Source of the DNA: JBBQUP01 sp038212305
GTDB lineage: Bacteria; Bacteroidota; Bacteroidia; Bacteroidales; Marinilabiliaceae
Length of the DNA: 24,145 nucleotides
Assembly (NCBI GenBank): GCA_038212305.1
Contig: JBBQUP010000058.1
Span: forward strand, 1-24,145
Reading direction: 5' to 3'
Shown: positions 1 to 8,497 of the stretch, in pieces
How the letters are laid out: each line of letters begins with the position of its first letter
Position numbering within the stretch: position 1 is the stretch's first letter
Translations under genes and position numbers: made by a program
The notes under the pieces: model-generated
The model's database searches: none
What the model was told of the DNA's origin: nothing
What the model saw: only the letters and a program-made list of their open reading frames with translations

Positions 1-57
1 ATCTGTCTCAAATCTATTATTCTTCCTATCTATTCATTTAAATTAAAGTGAATTTAT

Positions 58-103
58 TAATTTCGATATGTGAAATTTTGATGAGTTGTTTTTATCGAAA
101 TTA
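58..103. repeat. 11-bp perfect inverted repeat upstream of the acidic protein gene
   Basis: TAATTTCGATA at 58-68 is matched by its exact reverse complement TATCGAAATTA at 93-103, with 24 nt between. It lies about 100 bp before the first gene. No T-run follows, so it does not look like an intrinsic terminator. It could be a protein-binding site or chance in AT-rich DNA. Confidence 0.35.
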
Positions 104-182
104 GAAATGATTTATTTTGCAAGTTGTTCAATTAGTTTAAAGTCAGATATAAAGTATTTGTAGTCAATTCAATTTTTAACTT

Positions 183-190
183 AAAGGAGG
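183..190 (+). promoter_or_regulatory. Strong Shine-Dalgarno site of the acidic protein gene
   Basis: AAAGGAGG with nine bases to the ATG at 200. Most genes in this window have no such site, as is usual in Bacteroidota, so it stands out. Confidence 0.75.
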
Positions 191-199
191 AAAAATAAA

Positions 200-415
200 A
201 TGAAATCACAACCCTCGGGGAAGAAACCAGTTTCAGATTTCTATTCTCAGGATGATGCTGCTGTTAAGCGCAATGCAGCTATGAATGAAAAACGTTCGAG
301 AAAACCATCGATTTACGATGAAGCTGATGATGAGGAATTGGTTGATCAATTGTATGACGATGATGATTTTGAAGAGGACGAAGAGGATTACGATGATGAA
401 AATGACGATGAATAA
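200..415 (+). CDS. Small protein with a highly acidic C-terminal tail
   Basis: This 71-residue protein of unknown function is not assigned to a family. The first half is mixed and rather basic (KKPVSDFYSQDD, then NEKRSRKPSIYDE). From about residue 40 to the end it is almost entirely Asp and Glu with a few Tyr and Phe, so it is probably disordered. There is no signal peptide or membrane segment. The start is well supported: AAAGGAGG at 183-190 ends nine bases before the ATG, one of the clearest Shine-Dalgarno sites in the window, and it suggests strong expression. A perfect hairpin with a T-tail closes the gene just downstream, so it is a single-gene unit. Acidic tails of this kind occur in proteins that bind basic partners such as RNA polymerase, ribosomal proteins or DNA-binding proteins; applying that here is inference. 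Confidence 0.75.
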   Translation: MKSQPSGKKPVSDFYSQDDAAVKRNAAMNEKRSRKPSIYDEADDEELVDQLYDDDDFEEDEEDYDDENDDE

Positions 416-425
416 ATAAATTGTT

Positions 426-463
426 AAAAGATAAAACTGAGTAAAATGGTTTTATCTTTTTTT
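426..463 (+). terminator. Intrinsic terminator of the acidic protein gene
   Basis: A perfect 12-bp stem pairs AAAAGATAAAAC (426-437) with GTTTTATCTTTT (449-460), with an 11-nt loop and further Ts to 463. It starts ten bases after the stop codon. Confidence 0.85.
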
Positions 464-861
464 GCTACTTCCAGCTATGACATATAGATTAGTTGATTCT
501 TGTCTTATGTTTACGATTTCCAATTAAATGTCTTACATTATAATTATGTGCATTACCTTAATTCTTCTTAAAAGTTAGCTCAGATAAAGCTTATTTCTCG
601 AATAATCGGATGTTAATTTAAGTGCAATCTCAACCACCGATAATTATTCAAACACTCTATTTCTTTCCTTGATAATGAATTATTTAAGTTTTCTTTCCTG
701 TTAAAAATTTCCACGCAATTTTTTCTTAACTTTAGTTAGTGCAGTTGCATTTTAATTGTAAAATCAAAATGCTTACTCAGATCAGATAATCTAAATAAAA
801 CAAAGTATGATTTCTGATGTTAATATGCTACAAACTGATGATATATCTCGGGTAATTGATA
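464..861. other. Intergenic stretch without a recognisable gene
   Basis: About 400 AT-rich bases between the terminator of the acidic gene and the putative gltA promoter. I saw no convincing ORF, RNA gene or repeat on either strand. A small RNA cannot be excluded by reading. Confidence 0.5.
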
Positions 862-891
862 TTTGAGTAACATTGGTTTAAATTGTATTTG
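862..891 (+). promoter_or_regulatory. Possible gltA promoter of the Bacteroidota type
   Basis: TTTG at 862-865, an 18-nt spacer and TGTATTTG at 884-891, one mismatch from the TAnnTTTG consensus. The predicted start of transcription is 20-25 nt before the gltA ATG. Confidence 0.3.
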
Positions 892-920
892 TATAATGAA
901 TTTAGGAAATTGAAATTGAT

Positions 921-2234
921 ATGGATTACATTAAAGAGAAACTGTTAACAATTGGACGTGCTAAAGCTGAAATAGTTCGAAAGCTTGTTAAAGAGCATGG
1001 GAATACTGTATTGCAAGAAATTACTATGGAACAAGTTTTGGGTGGAATGAAAGGAATTGTTTCGCTTATGACTTGTACGTCAAAACTTGATTCTGAGGAA
1101 GGAATAAGATTTAGAGGACATAGTATCACCGAATTGCGCGAGAAGTTACCTAAGTTGCAATCTGATGGCGAACCATTGCCTGAGGGTTTGTTTTATTTAA
1201 TGTTGTTAGGAGAAATTCCTACTGCTGAGGATGTTGAATATATTCGTAAAGAATGGGCAAGAAGAGCACAAGGTATTCCAACCCATGTTTTTGATGTAAT
1301 TAATGCGCTCCCAGTTGAGGCGCATCCAATGATTCAGTTTAATACTGCTATTTTGGCCATGTCAACCGAATCTCAATTTCGCAAAGCTTATTTATCTGGA
1401 ATGGATAAGAAAGATTATTGGGATCCAATGTATGAAGGTGTAATGGATTTAATTAGCCGTTTGCCAATTATTGCCGCTTATATTTATCGACGAGTTTTTC
1501 ATCAGGAAAAATATATTGCAGCCGATCCTAGTTTAGATTGGGCAGGTAATTTTTCGCACATGATGGGCTTCGATAATGAAGAGGTAAAACGAATGTTGCG
1601 ACTATACATGGTTATTCATGCCGATCACGAAGGAGGAAATGTATCTGCTCATGCCACTCATTTAGTGGGATCCGCCTTGTCAAATCCATATTATAGTTTC
1701 TCGGCTGGGATGAATGGATTAGCTGGACCATTGCATGGAATGGCAAATCAAGAAGTGATGGTGTGGATTGAAAATATGTTAACTGACTTAAAAACAAACG
1801 ATCCTACCGAAGAACAAATTCGGCAATATACCATCGATACATTGCATCAAGGCAGGGTAATACCTGGTTATGGTCATGCTGTGCTTCGTAAAACCGATCC
1901 TCGTTTTACCGTTCAGTTAGATTTTGCGAATAAGTACATTCCTAATGCACCATTAATTAAAGTTGTGAATCGTATTTATAATGTTGTACCCGATGTTCTC
2001 TCTATTACTGGAAAAATTAAAAATCCTTGGCCCAATGTTGATGCCATTTCAGGATCATTATTATCTAGCTACGGCATAACCGAATTTCCTGTTTACACGA
2101 TGATGTTTGGGGTTTCTCGATCATTGGGCGTGTTAACTCAATTAATTTGGGATAGAATGTACGGCTTACCAATAGAACGTCCATCATCTGAAACATTAGA
2201 GTGGTTTACAGCTAAAGCGGGGTTGAAAATTTAA
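921..2234 (+). CDS. gltA: Citrate synthase, mitochondrial-type
   Basis: This cytoplasmic enzyme of 437 residues condenses acetyl-CoA and oxaloacetate to citrate, the entry step of the TCA cycle. The sequence follows the eukaryotic mitochondrial form more than the hexameric E. coli form: HADHEGGNVSAH from residue 233, GPLHGMANQEV around His272, PGYGHAVLRKTDPR around His319 and NVDAISG with Asp374. His272, His319 and Asp374 match the catalytic His-His-Asp triad known from pig citrate synthase. The length agrees with the mature mitochondrial enzyme, and there is no targeting peptide. The start is the first ATG; no Shine-Dalgarno site is visible. No other TCA genes adjoin it, so it seems to be transcribed alone. 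A 2-methylcitrate synthase activity cannot be excluded from sequence alone, but the motifs favour true citrate synthase. Confidence 0.93.
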   Translation: MDYIKEKLLTIGRAKAEIVRKLVKEHGNTVLQEITMEQVLGGMKGIVSLMTCTSKLDSEEGIRFRGHSITELREKLPKLQSDGEPLPEGLFYLMLLGEIPTAEDVEYIRKEWARRAQGIPTHVFDVINALPVEAHPMIQFNTAILAMSTESQFRKAYLSGMDKKDYWDPMYEGVMDLISRLPIIAAYIYRRVFHQEKYIAADPSLDWAGNFSHMMGFDNEEVKRMLRLYMVIHADHEGGNVSAHATHLVGSALSNPYYSFSAGMNGLAGPLHGMANQEVMVWIENMLTDLKTNDPTEEQIRQYTIDTLHQGRVIPGYGHAVLRKTDPRFTVQLDFANKYIPNAPLIKVVNRIYNVVPDVLSITGKIKNPWPNVDAISGSLLSSYGITEFPVYTMMFGVSRSLGVLTQLIWDRMYGLPIERPSSETLEWFTAKAGLKI

Positions 2235-2359
2235 GAACTATTCGAAATATTGGTATTCAGTTGAATTTGGGTGTTAAAAAATGTTGCATACATCATTATT
2301 GTTGCTATTTTTACTTTCTAATGGCGATATAGTGTGTGTATTTAAATTTGAATAACCGA

Positions 2360-5300
2360 ATGAGTATTATACGATATTTCGTTACTTATTTATTAGCTGG
2401 TTTTAGCTTTTTGGGCATTTTAAAATTAAATGCTCAAAAAAGTATGGAGATAACTTTTAGCGAAAAAATTACCGTTTTTAATGGATTGTCGAGTAACGAA
2501 ATAACCGCATTGTATCAGGATAAAGAAGGATTTTTATGGATTGGCACAGTTGATGGTTTAAATAGATACGATGGGTATCGGTTTCAAACATTCAGGCACG
2601 ATCCAATGGATTCGACCTCAATTTCAGGCAATGAAATTCTAAGCTTATCACCAACTCCGCTAGGAGATTTATTTATTGCAACTCGTTCTTCAGGATTAAA
2701 TTTATGGCATCATAAAACAAACAAATTTACTCGATATCACAAAAACAGCGATAAAGGTTCTGTTGGGAATATTCCTGAAGATGAAATAACAGGTATGTCG
2801 GCTGTTGTAAATAACAAACTATTTCTAAAAACTCGGAACTACATTGTTAGTCACGATCTTAATAGTAACCAGTTTAATTCGTTTGGCCATTATTCTAATG
2901 TGTTTAAAAACGACTTTCTAACTAAATATCCTGTATGTGTCGATCATCAAAATCAGGTATGGTTTGGTTCAAAAGATGGGTTGCAAATATTGCATCCCGG
3001 CGATACGGTTTTTGAACGAATTATTAGCGAAGATAGTGGAAATGGTTATTTTCAAGAACCTATAACCGATATGCTTTTCACATCAGATTCATGCCTTGTG
3101 CTTGCTACACTTAAAGGACTTCGGCAAGTATGTATCAAAACAAAAGCAATTAAACCTTGTATTATTTCCAAATCCTATGTTGATAATGGGAGTATCTTTA
3201 CTTTATATCAAGATTCTCAGAATCAAATGTGGTGCGGAACCAAAAATGGTATCGATGTTTATTCGATGGATTATTCAGATGTTAGTCATACTGTATCGTT
3301 TGAAATGATAAGTAATCTAAATTTGAATGATCAGGTGACTTCAATAATCGAAGATCGATCTGGAATATTTTGGATTGGAACAAAACATAGTGGATTATTG
3401 AAAATGTATTTTCAACCGTTAAAATTTAAATCCTATTCGTTAGAAAAACCTTTCAGTGCTAAAATTGAAACATACAATACATCTTCACTCTTTTATGATG
3501 AAAACAATGACCTTTGGCTTGGAACTATGGGCAAAGGCATTTATAAGGTTAATCAAAGTACGGGTGTTGTTTCGCATGTGGTTCTTGATTTGTTTAAATA
3601 TAATTCAGGTGAAGATATTGCTCATTGTTTTACCATTGATAATCAAAAAAATATTTGGGTTGGCACTAATCATGGACTTTATTGGGTTGAAAAAAATACA
3701 GGAGAAATTAAAGAGTTCGACTATCTAAGAAATAACGAAATAGCAACTTTACTAAAAGCAAACCCAATTAGTGCTTTGATGTCCGATTCACACAATCGGA
3801 TTTGGATTGGATCACAATTTGGATTGTATTGTATTGATGGTGATCGGATATGGAGTTATTTTGTTGATATTGAGTCCAGTAATTCGTTGTGTAATGATGG
3901 GATTACCTCTTTTAAGGAAGGGCGAGATGGTATTATTTACATTGGTACGAAAAACGGATTATCCCTTTTTGATCCCGTAAAAAAAACCTTTAAAACATTG
4001 CAAAATAAATCCTTGGATAAAAAACTACTATCAAATAATTACATTCAAAGCATTGATATCGACAACAAAGGAGACCTGTGGATAGGAACTCGTTCAGGAC
4101 TCACTCAATTAACTTTATCCAATTTAAGCTCTCGATTTTATAGTATCGGAGATGGTTTAAATAATGATGTTATTAATGGTGTTATGTGCGATGCATTTGA
4201 TCGAGTTTGGGTATCAACGAATAAAGGTGTTTCCGTTATATCGCCGGGAGGAAATATTTTAAACTTTACTCTATTCGACGGATTGCCTGGCAATGTATTT
4301 AATGTAGGATCTGTTTTTAAAACAAAACAAGGTGTGCTTTACTTTGGAGGCTTTGATGGAGTTGGATATATCGATCCCGCTAGTTTTACTATGAACATGA
4401 TTAAACCACAAAATGCCATCTCTGAAATTGAACTCATCAAAAAAGGTTTACATTTTAAAAACTGGCTTGGAAACGAAGATGAAATTGAATATAAGTATCA
4501 CAGAAGTAGTTCGTTAACATTCTATTTTTCATCGCTGGAGTATACACAACAATCGAAAAACAGATACAAGGTAATGATGGAAGGAATCGACGATGATTGG
4601 GTTGAAGTTGGAACAGTAAACCATATCACATACCCTAGTTTACCTGATGGAGATTACGTATTTAAAGTTATTGGTTCAAATAATGATTTAGTTTGGAATA
4701 ATGACCCCGATTCTATTAAGATTCGAGTTCGACCCTTATTATATATGTCGAATTATGCTTATGCATTTTATTTTATTGCATTAGTTTTCTTGATTCAAAC
4801 ACTTGTGAATTACAGAATTCGGCACTATCGAAAAGCCTATCGTTCAATTAAAGATAAGGCCTTTGATAAAACTAAAATCGAAGCGCAAAGAGAAATATTA
4901 TCACGAATAAACAAAAACTTAACTGATAGTATTAACTATGCTCAGCGAATACAGGAAGCAATACTTCCTTCGGAAGAGATGGTTAATCGGATAATTCCGG
5001 ATTCATTTATTTACTATCGCCCTAAAGATATAGTAAGTGGCGATTTTTATTACATACATAAAAACAATCAGAAGCTAATTATTGCTGCCGTTGATTGTAC
5101 CGGTCATGGTGTCCCTGGCGCGTTTATGTCAATTGTAGGTTACGATTTGCTCAAAAATATTGTAGAAATACAGGGAGTTGAGTGTCCTGCTACTATTTTG
5201 AATAAGATTAATCTACAATTGTCGGATACCTTCAATAAAAAAACATCAGTAAGTATAAAGTACGACGAAGGGGAAGTGAATGACGGAATGGATATGTCGG

Positions 5301-5692
5301 TATGTGTTATTGATTTGGAAAAGCGGATAATTGAATTTGCTGGTGCATATAGTTCAATGTATTTAATTCGCGAGAACGAAATTGAGAGTTTCGAAGGAGA
5401 CCGCTTTCCAATTGGTCATAAAGGATTTGGCAATACATTTGATAAGCAAATCATCCCATTACGCAAAAATGATGTTATTTATCTTTTCTCAGATGGTTAT
5501 GCAGATCAATTTGGAGGAGCTGATGGTAAGAAATTTAAATACCGAAGGTTTAGGCATCTGTTGTTGAATATTCATAAATTGCCTTTTAACGATCAGAAAG
5601 CCATACTACATCAAAAAATGGAAGATTGGATGGGAACTGAATACGAACAAATCGACGACATGCTTCTAATTGGCTTTAAGCCAATAGTTTAG
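2360..5692 (+). CDS. Membrane sensor: beta-propeller repeats, Y_Y_Y domain and SpoIIE/PP2C phosphatase
   Basis: This large single-pass sensor has about 1110 residues from the ATG at 2360. I prefer that start to the upstream in-frame GTG at 2336 because it gives a clean signal sequence (MSIIRYFVTYLL to LNAQ). The exported part has at least twelve Reg_prop-type repeats such as GFLWIGTVDGLNRYD and KGDLWIGTRSGL, enough for two propellers. A Y_Y_Y domain follows (YKVMMEGIDDDWVEV; DGDYVFKV), then a membrane helix near residues 799-818. A basic coiled-coil linker leads to a SpoIIE-like PP2C phosphatase. The metal-binding motifs are intact: SGDFY (Asp895), DCTGHG (Asp912), GMDMS (Asp978) and SDGYAD (Asp1045, Asp1049). 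In Bacteroidota the propeller/Y_Y_Y module usually precedes a histidine kinase; here it should control dephosphorylation of a phosphoserine or phosphothreonine protein, perhaps an anti-sigma antagonist. No such partner lies nearby. Ligand and target are unknown. Confidence 0.88.
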   Translation: MSIIRYFVTYLLAGFSFLGILKLNAQKSMEITFSEKITVFNGLSSNEITALYQDKEGFLWIGTVDGLNRYDGYRFQTFRHDPMDSTSISGNEILSLSPTPLGDLFIATRSSGLNLWHHKTNKFTRYHKNSDKGSVGNIPEDEITGMSAVVNNKLFLKTRNYIVSHDLNSNQFNSFGHYSNVFKNDFLTKYPVCVDHQNQVWFGSKDGLQILHPGDTVFERIISEDSGNGYFQEPITDMLFTSDSCLVLATLKGLRQVCIKTKAIKPCIISKSYVDNGSIFTLYQDSQNQMWCGTKNGIDVYSMDYSDVSHTVSFEMISNLNLNDQVTSIIEDRSGIFWIGTKHSGLLKMYFQPLKFKSYSLEKPFSAKIETYNTSSLFYDENNDLWLGTMGKGIYKVNQSTGVVSHVVLDLFKYNSGEDIAHCFTIDNQKNIWVGTNHGLYWVEKNTGEIKEFDYLRNNEIATLLKANPISALMSDSHNRIWIGSQFGLYCIDGDRIWSYFVDIESSNSLCNDGITSFKEGRDGIIYIGTKNGLSLFDPVKKTFKTLQNKSLDKKLLSNNYIQSIDIDNKGDLWIGTRSGLTQLTLSNLSSRFYSIGDGLNNDVINGVMCDAFDRVWVSTNKGVSVISPGGNILNFTLFDGLPGNVFNVGSVFKTKQGVLYFGGFDGVGYIDPASFTMNMIKPQNAISEIELIKKGLHFKNWLGNEDEIEYKYHRSSSLTFYFSSLEYTQQSKNRYKVMMEGIDDDWVEVGTVNHITYPSLPDGDYVFKVIGSNNDLVWNNDPDSIKIRVRPLLYMSNYAYAFYFIALVFLIQTLVNYRIRHYRKAYRSIKDKAFDKTKIEAQREILSRINKNLTDSINYAQRIQEAILPSEEMVNRIIPDSFIYYRPKDIVSGDFYYIHKNNQKLIIAAVDCTGHGVPGAFMSIVGYDLLKNIVEIQGVECPATILNKINLQLSDTFNKKTSVSIKYDEGEVNDGMDMSVCVIDLEKRIIEFAGAYSSMYLIRENEIESFEGDRFPIGHKGFGNTFDKQIIPLRKNDVIYLFSDGYADQFGGADGKKFKYRRFRHLLLNIHKLPFNDQKAILHQKMEDWMGTEYEQIDDMLLIGFKPIV

Positions 5693-5738
5693 CAAAACCA
5701 TTTCTAATTTATTTTGAAGGGTTTATTCGTTAAGGTGT

Positions 5739-5885
5739 TTAGTTAAAAACAAATGAAATAAGAAAAAACGCAAATCCTAAAAGAACAATAACTAAAAAAA
5801 TCTCTATTAAAAAATAAATAAATATTTTTCGTTTTAGCTTCAGCGTAATGTCCTGTGTGTCAATCTTGTTCATCTTTTTTTTCAT
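5739..5885 (-). CDS. Small single-pass membrane protein, 48 residues
   Basis: A short ORF between convergent genes reads MKKKMNKIDTQ, then a basic stretch LKLKRK, then a long hydrophobic segment from about residue 21 (IFIYFLIEIFLVIVLL) to 47, ending FVFN. The positive-inside rule puts the N-terminus in the cytoplasm. An almost ideal Bacteroidota promoter (5920-5950) lies about 35 bp upstream of its ATG. A hairpin with arms 5895-5903 and 5908-5915 (CACC-C-ACAA pairing with TTGTGGTG, one bulged base) falls in the short leader. It follows ychF on the same strand, 148 bp after the ychF stop, but appears to have its own promoter. Function is unknown. Promoter, start, basic flank and membrane segment together make it more likely real than random. 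Confidence 0.55.
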   Translation of the reverse strand: MKKKMNKIDTQDITLKLKRKIFIYFLIEIFLVIVLLGFAFFLISFVFN

Positions 5886-5919
5886 ATAAAATATCACCCA
5901 CAATGCTTTGTGGTGAATA

Positions 5920-5950
5920 CAAATTTAAAATAAGAGTACAATATACCCAA
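5920..5950 (-). promoter_or_regulatory. Bacteroidota promoter of the 48-residue membrane protein
   Basis: On the minus strand TTG (5950-5948) is followed by a 20-nt spacer and TAAATTTG (5927-5920), an exact TAnnTTTG box. Transcription would start near 5912-5915, giving a leader of about 28 nt. Confidence 0.5.
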
Positions 5951-6032
5951 TAGGCTTAACAGTTTTTGTGTGATATTTAACAATATTTATGATGTGTAGG
6001 TGCTTTTAAAGGGGATAGTTAAACGAATATTG

Positions 6033-7133
6033 TTACACATTAAATCTAAAGTGCATAATATCACCATCTTGAACTACGTATTCTTTCCCTTCAACATTCA
6101 TTTTACCTGCTTCTTTGCAGGCTTGCTCCGAGCCGTATTTTAAATAGTCTAAGTATTTAATCACTTCGGCTCTAATAAAACCTTTTTCAAAATCACTATG
6201 AATAACACCAGCTGCCTGCGGAGCTAGTGATCCTTGAGGGAAAGTCCATGCTCGAACTTCTTTTACTCCGGCAGTAAAATAGGTTTGTAATTTTAAAAGT
6301 TTATAGGCTGTTTGAATTAGTTTTGATACACCTGATTCCGACAAACCTAAGTCTTCTAAAAACATCATGCGCTCTTCGTAAGTATCTAATTCTGCAATTT
6401 CTGATTCTGTTTTTGCAGCAATCATTAATACTTCAGCATTTTCGTTTGCGATGGCAATTTTAACAGCTTCAACAAATTTATTGCCGTTTTTTACTGATGC
6501 TTCATCCACATTGCAAACGTACATAACGGGTTTGTTTGTAAGTAGAAATAAGTCTTTCGTTAACTTAGCTTCTGCTTCAGTTAACGGAACAGTTCTTGCC
6601 GATAATCCTTGTACTAGTGTTTGTTTGTATTTAAGTAATACTTCATAAAGTTTTTTAGCATCTGCATCTTTGCCCGATTTTGCCATTTTTTCGGTTTTGA
6701 CAATGCGAGATTCAATGGTTTCTAAGTCTTTAAGTTGAAGTTCTATATCTATTACTTCTTTGTCACGAACTGGATCAACCGTTCCATCTACATGAGTAAT
6801 GTTCTCATCTTCGAAGCATCGTAATACATGGATAATGGCATCTGTTTCGCGAATATTAGCTAAAAATTTATTTCCCAAACCTTCACCTTTGCTTGCACCT
6901 TTTACTAGTCCAGCAATATCAACAATTTCAACAGTTGTTGGTACAATGCGTTGTGGTTTAACTAGTTCCTCTAGTTTTACAAGGCGCTCATCGGGTACCG
7001 TAATTACTCCAATATTTGGTTCAATGGTGCAAAACGGAAAGTTTGCTGATTGTGCCTTTGCGTTTGATAAACAATTAAATAGAGTTGATTTTCCAACATT
7101 AGGTAAACCAACAATTCCACACTGTAATCCCAT
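6033..7133 (-). CDS. ychF: Redox-regulated ATPase YchF (OLA1 family)
   Basis: This universally conserved ribosome-associated P-loop protein of the Obg group has 366 residues, full family length. The P-loop GLPNVGKST is at residues 9-17. NFPFCTIEPN forms the switch region and DIAGLVKGAS is the G3 motif. The usual NKxD is replaced by NVDE, the change known to give YchF preference for ATP over GTP. A C-terminal TGS domain ends with EGKEYVVQDGDIMHFRFNV. Known family roles are ribosome binding and modulation of stress and translation responses. The ATG at 7133 is the first start; an exact -7 box (TACTTTTG, 7168-7161) lies about 28 bp upstream. It reads toward the small membrane protein gene and is convergent with the propeller-phosphatase gene. 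Confidence 0.96.
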   Translation of the reverse strand: MGLQCGIVGLPNVGKSTLFNCLSNAKAQSANFPFCTIEPNIGVITVPDERLVKLEELVKPQRIVPTTVEIVDIAGLVKGASKGEGLGNKFLANIRETDAIIHVLRCFEDENITHVDGTVDPVRDKEVIDIELQLKDLETIESRIVKTEKMAKSGKDADAKKLYEVLLKYKQTLVQGLSARTVPLTEAEAKLTKDLFLLTNKPVMYVCNVDEASVKNGNKFVEAVKIAIANENAEVLMIAAKTESEIAELDTYEERMMFLEDLGLSESGVSKLIQTAYKLLKLQTYFTAGVKEVRAWTFPQGSLAPQAAGVIHSDFEKGFIRAEVIKYLDYLKYGSEQACKEAGKMNVEGKEYVVQDGDIMHFRFNV

Positions 7134-7160
7134 GATAAATATGTAATTTTAAAATCAGTG

Positions 7161-7168
7161 CAAAAGTA
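7161..7168 (-). promoter_or_regulatory. -7 promoter box of ychF
   Basis: TACTTTTG on the minus strand matches TAnnTTTG exactly, about 28 bp before the ychF ATG. No clear -33 TTG is present at the normal spacing. Confidence 0.4.
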
Positions 7169-7410
7169 TATTTTTTTTTAGTATTACCCATTTATAATGA
7201 ATGTGGATATGAGAATAATATTAGGAAAGCGGTTAAGTGTTAAGATATTCAGTTAGATACGATGCTTAGTTGTGGTTCGGTTTTAGATTTAAAATAGAAT
7301 AATAGGGATTAGTTGGAGCGAAAATGGAATGAACAATTGAGGTTTGGTAGCTTTTTATTTTAAACCTTTTCACTCAATTTACGTCAAATGAAAAATATTT
7401 ATAATTAACA

Positions 7411-7965
7411 ATGGCTCCAGCCGAAGTGTCCGACCAGCATATTATCGACTTATATAAAAGCAACCAACACGAGGAGGCTTTTAGGTTGTTGATTGCGAAA
7501 TATCAGTCGCGTTTGTATTGGCATATTCGTAAATTAGTTATTTCGCATGATGATGCGGATGATTTAGTTCAAGAAGTTTTTGTTAAAATATGGCAAAATT
7601 TATCAAAGTTCAGAGGCGATGCATCGCTTTTTACATGGGTTTATCGAATTGCAACAAATGAAACGCTAACTTTTTTACGAAAAAATAATAAGCGTAAAAC
7701 AGTTTCGATAGATAGTGATGATTTGAATTGGGATAATTACTTGGCGAGTGATAGCTATTTTAATGGATCTGAAATTGAGAAGCGTTTGCATGCTTCGGTT
7801 CAAACGCTGCCTGAAAAACAGCGGTTAGTATTTCAAATGAAGTACTTTGAAGAGATGAAATATGAAGAAATATCTGAAGTGCTAAAAGTCTCTGTCGGTT
7901 CGTTAAAAGCCTCATTTCATCATGCAGTAAAAAAAATTGAGACTATTTTTGAAAAAGAATTGTAG
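7411..7965 (+). CDS. ECF-type RNA polymerase sigma factor
   Basis: This 184-residue sigma-70 family protein has only regions 2 and 4, as in extracytoplasmic function sigmas. Region 2 spans roughly residues 22-90, with DDADDLVQEVFVKIWQNL (-10 recognition and core binding) and FTWVYRIATNETLTFLRK. Region 4 spans about 128-178, with LPEKQRLVFQMKYFEEMKYEEI and the helix-turn-helix ending VSVGSLKASFHHAVKKI. The ATG at 7411 has no Shine-Dalgarno site but gives the normal family length. It is followed on the same strand by a small membrane protein and an exported helical protein, an arrangement common in Bacteroidota, where the downstream genes are thought to modulate the sigma. The regulon is unknown. 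The preceding 277 bp hold no other gene. Confidence 0.93.
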   Translation: MAPAEVSDQHIIDLYKSNQHEEAFRLLIAKYQSRLYWHIRKLVISHDDADDLVQEVFVKIWQNLSKFRGDASLFTWVYRIATNETLTFLRKNNKRKTVSIDSDDLNWDNYLASDSYFNGSEIEKRLHASVQTLPEKQRLVFQMKYFEEMKYEEISEVLKVSVGSLKASFHHAVKKIETIFEKEL

Positions 7966-8021
7966 TATTGATTAAACCATTTTGTTATAAATGAATCTAA
8001 CCTAACATAAAGGAGTAAATT

Positions 8022-8462
8022 TTGCATTACTTTGAAATTATGAATAAAAATAATGACATATTAGATAAGTTAAAACCTTACGCAACCAATCGTCCGTTTG
8101 AAGTGCCCGAAGGGTATTTTGAATCCCTTGAGGGTCGAATAATGCAGCGGGTTGTAAATGAGAAGACAATAGTGCCTAAATCAAAGGTTCGAAGTATAAC
8201 GATATGGTTTTCAGCTGTTGCAGCAGTTGTTGTCATCCTATTCGCACTACAAGTGTGGATTCATTTATTCGAACCACAAAAGATTGATGGGAAGATGAAT
8301 GTTTATGCTGAAATGCAATTTGATTTAGGAGCGATGGATTTCGATGAAAATGAATTAATATTGGCTGTTGCAAAAAATCAAGCAATTGATATTAAGTCAA
8401 TTGAAATTGATTATGTTTCAGGTGTTACAGCTGACGATTTAGAAACGTTGGTGTTGTTTTAA
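8022..8462 (+). CDS. Putative membrane-anchored modulator downstream of the ECF sigma
   Basis: The product is 146 residues with a cytoplasmic N-terminus (residues 1-62, with FEVPEGYFESLEGRIMQRV), one membrane helix at about 67-85 (ITIWFSAVAAVVVILFAL) and an acidic C-terminal part outside. This topology and position suit an anti-sigma-like partner, but the classical zinc-binding anti-sigma motif HxxxCxxC is absent, so that role is inference. The start is ambiguous. AGGAG at 8011-8015 is six bases before a TTG at 8022, while the first in-frame ATG is at 8040. The Shine-Dalgarno spacing favours TTG; typical relatives would favour the ATG (MNKNNDIL). The gene starts 56 bp after the sigma stop and 35 bp before the next gene, so all three are probably co-transcribed. 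Confidence 0.78.
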   Translation: MHYFEIMNKNNDILDKLKPYATNRPFEVPEGYFESLEGRIMQRVVNEKTIVPKSKVRSITIWFSAVAAVVVILFALQVWIHLFEPQKIDGKMNVYAEMQFDLGAMDFDENELILAVAKNQAIDIKSIEIDYVSGVTADDLETLVLF

Positions 8463-8497
8463 ATTAATTTAGTTAAGTGTTTGTAAATTAGAATGTC

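Noticed and set aside
2336..2338. GTG as start of the propeller-phosphatase gene
   Set aside because: It adds eight residues ahead of the signal peptide and has no ribosome site; the ATG at 2360 gives a normal signal sequence.
2343..2350. Exact TAAATTTG box just before the propeller-phosphatase gene
   Set aside because: Transcription would begin at or next to the ATG at 2360 and no -33 element lies at the right distance, so it is probably chance.
5895..5915. Hairpin as the ychF terminator
   Set aside because: It is about 120 bp beyond the ychF stop, has a bulge, and overlaps the leader of the small membrane ORF with a poor T-run; regulatory leader structure is at least as likely.
6799..7146. 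115-codon plus-strand ORF opposite ychF
   Set aside because: Shadow of the clear YchF frame; its residues only mirror conserved YchF codons.
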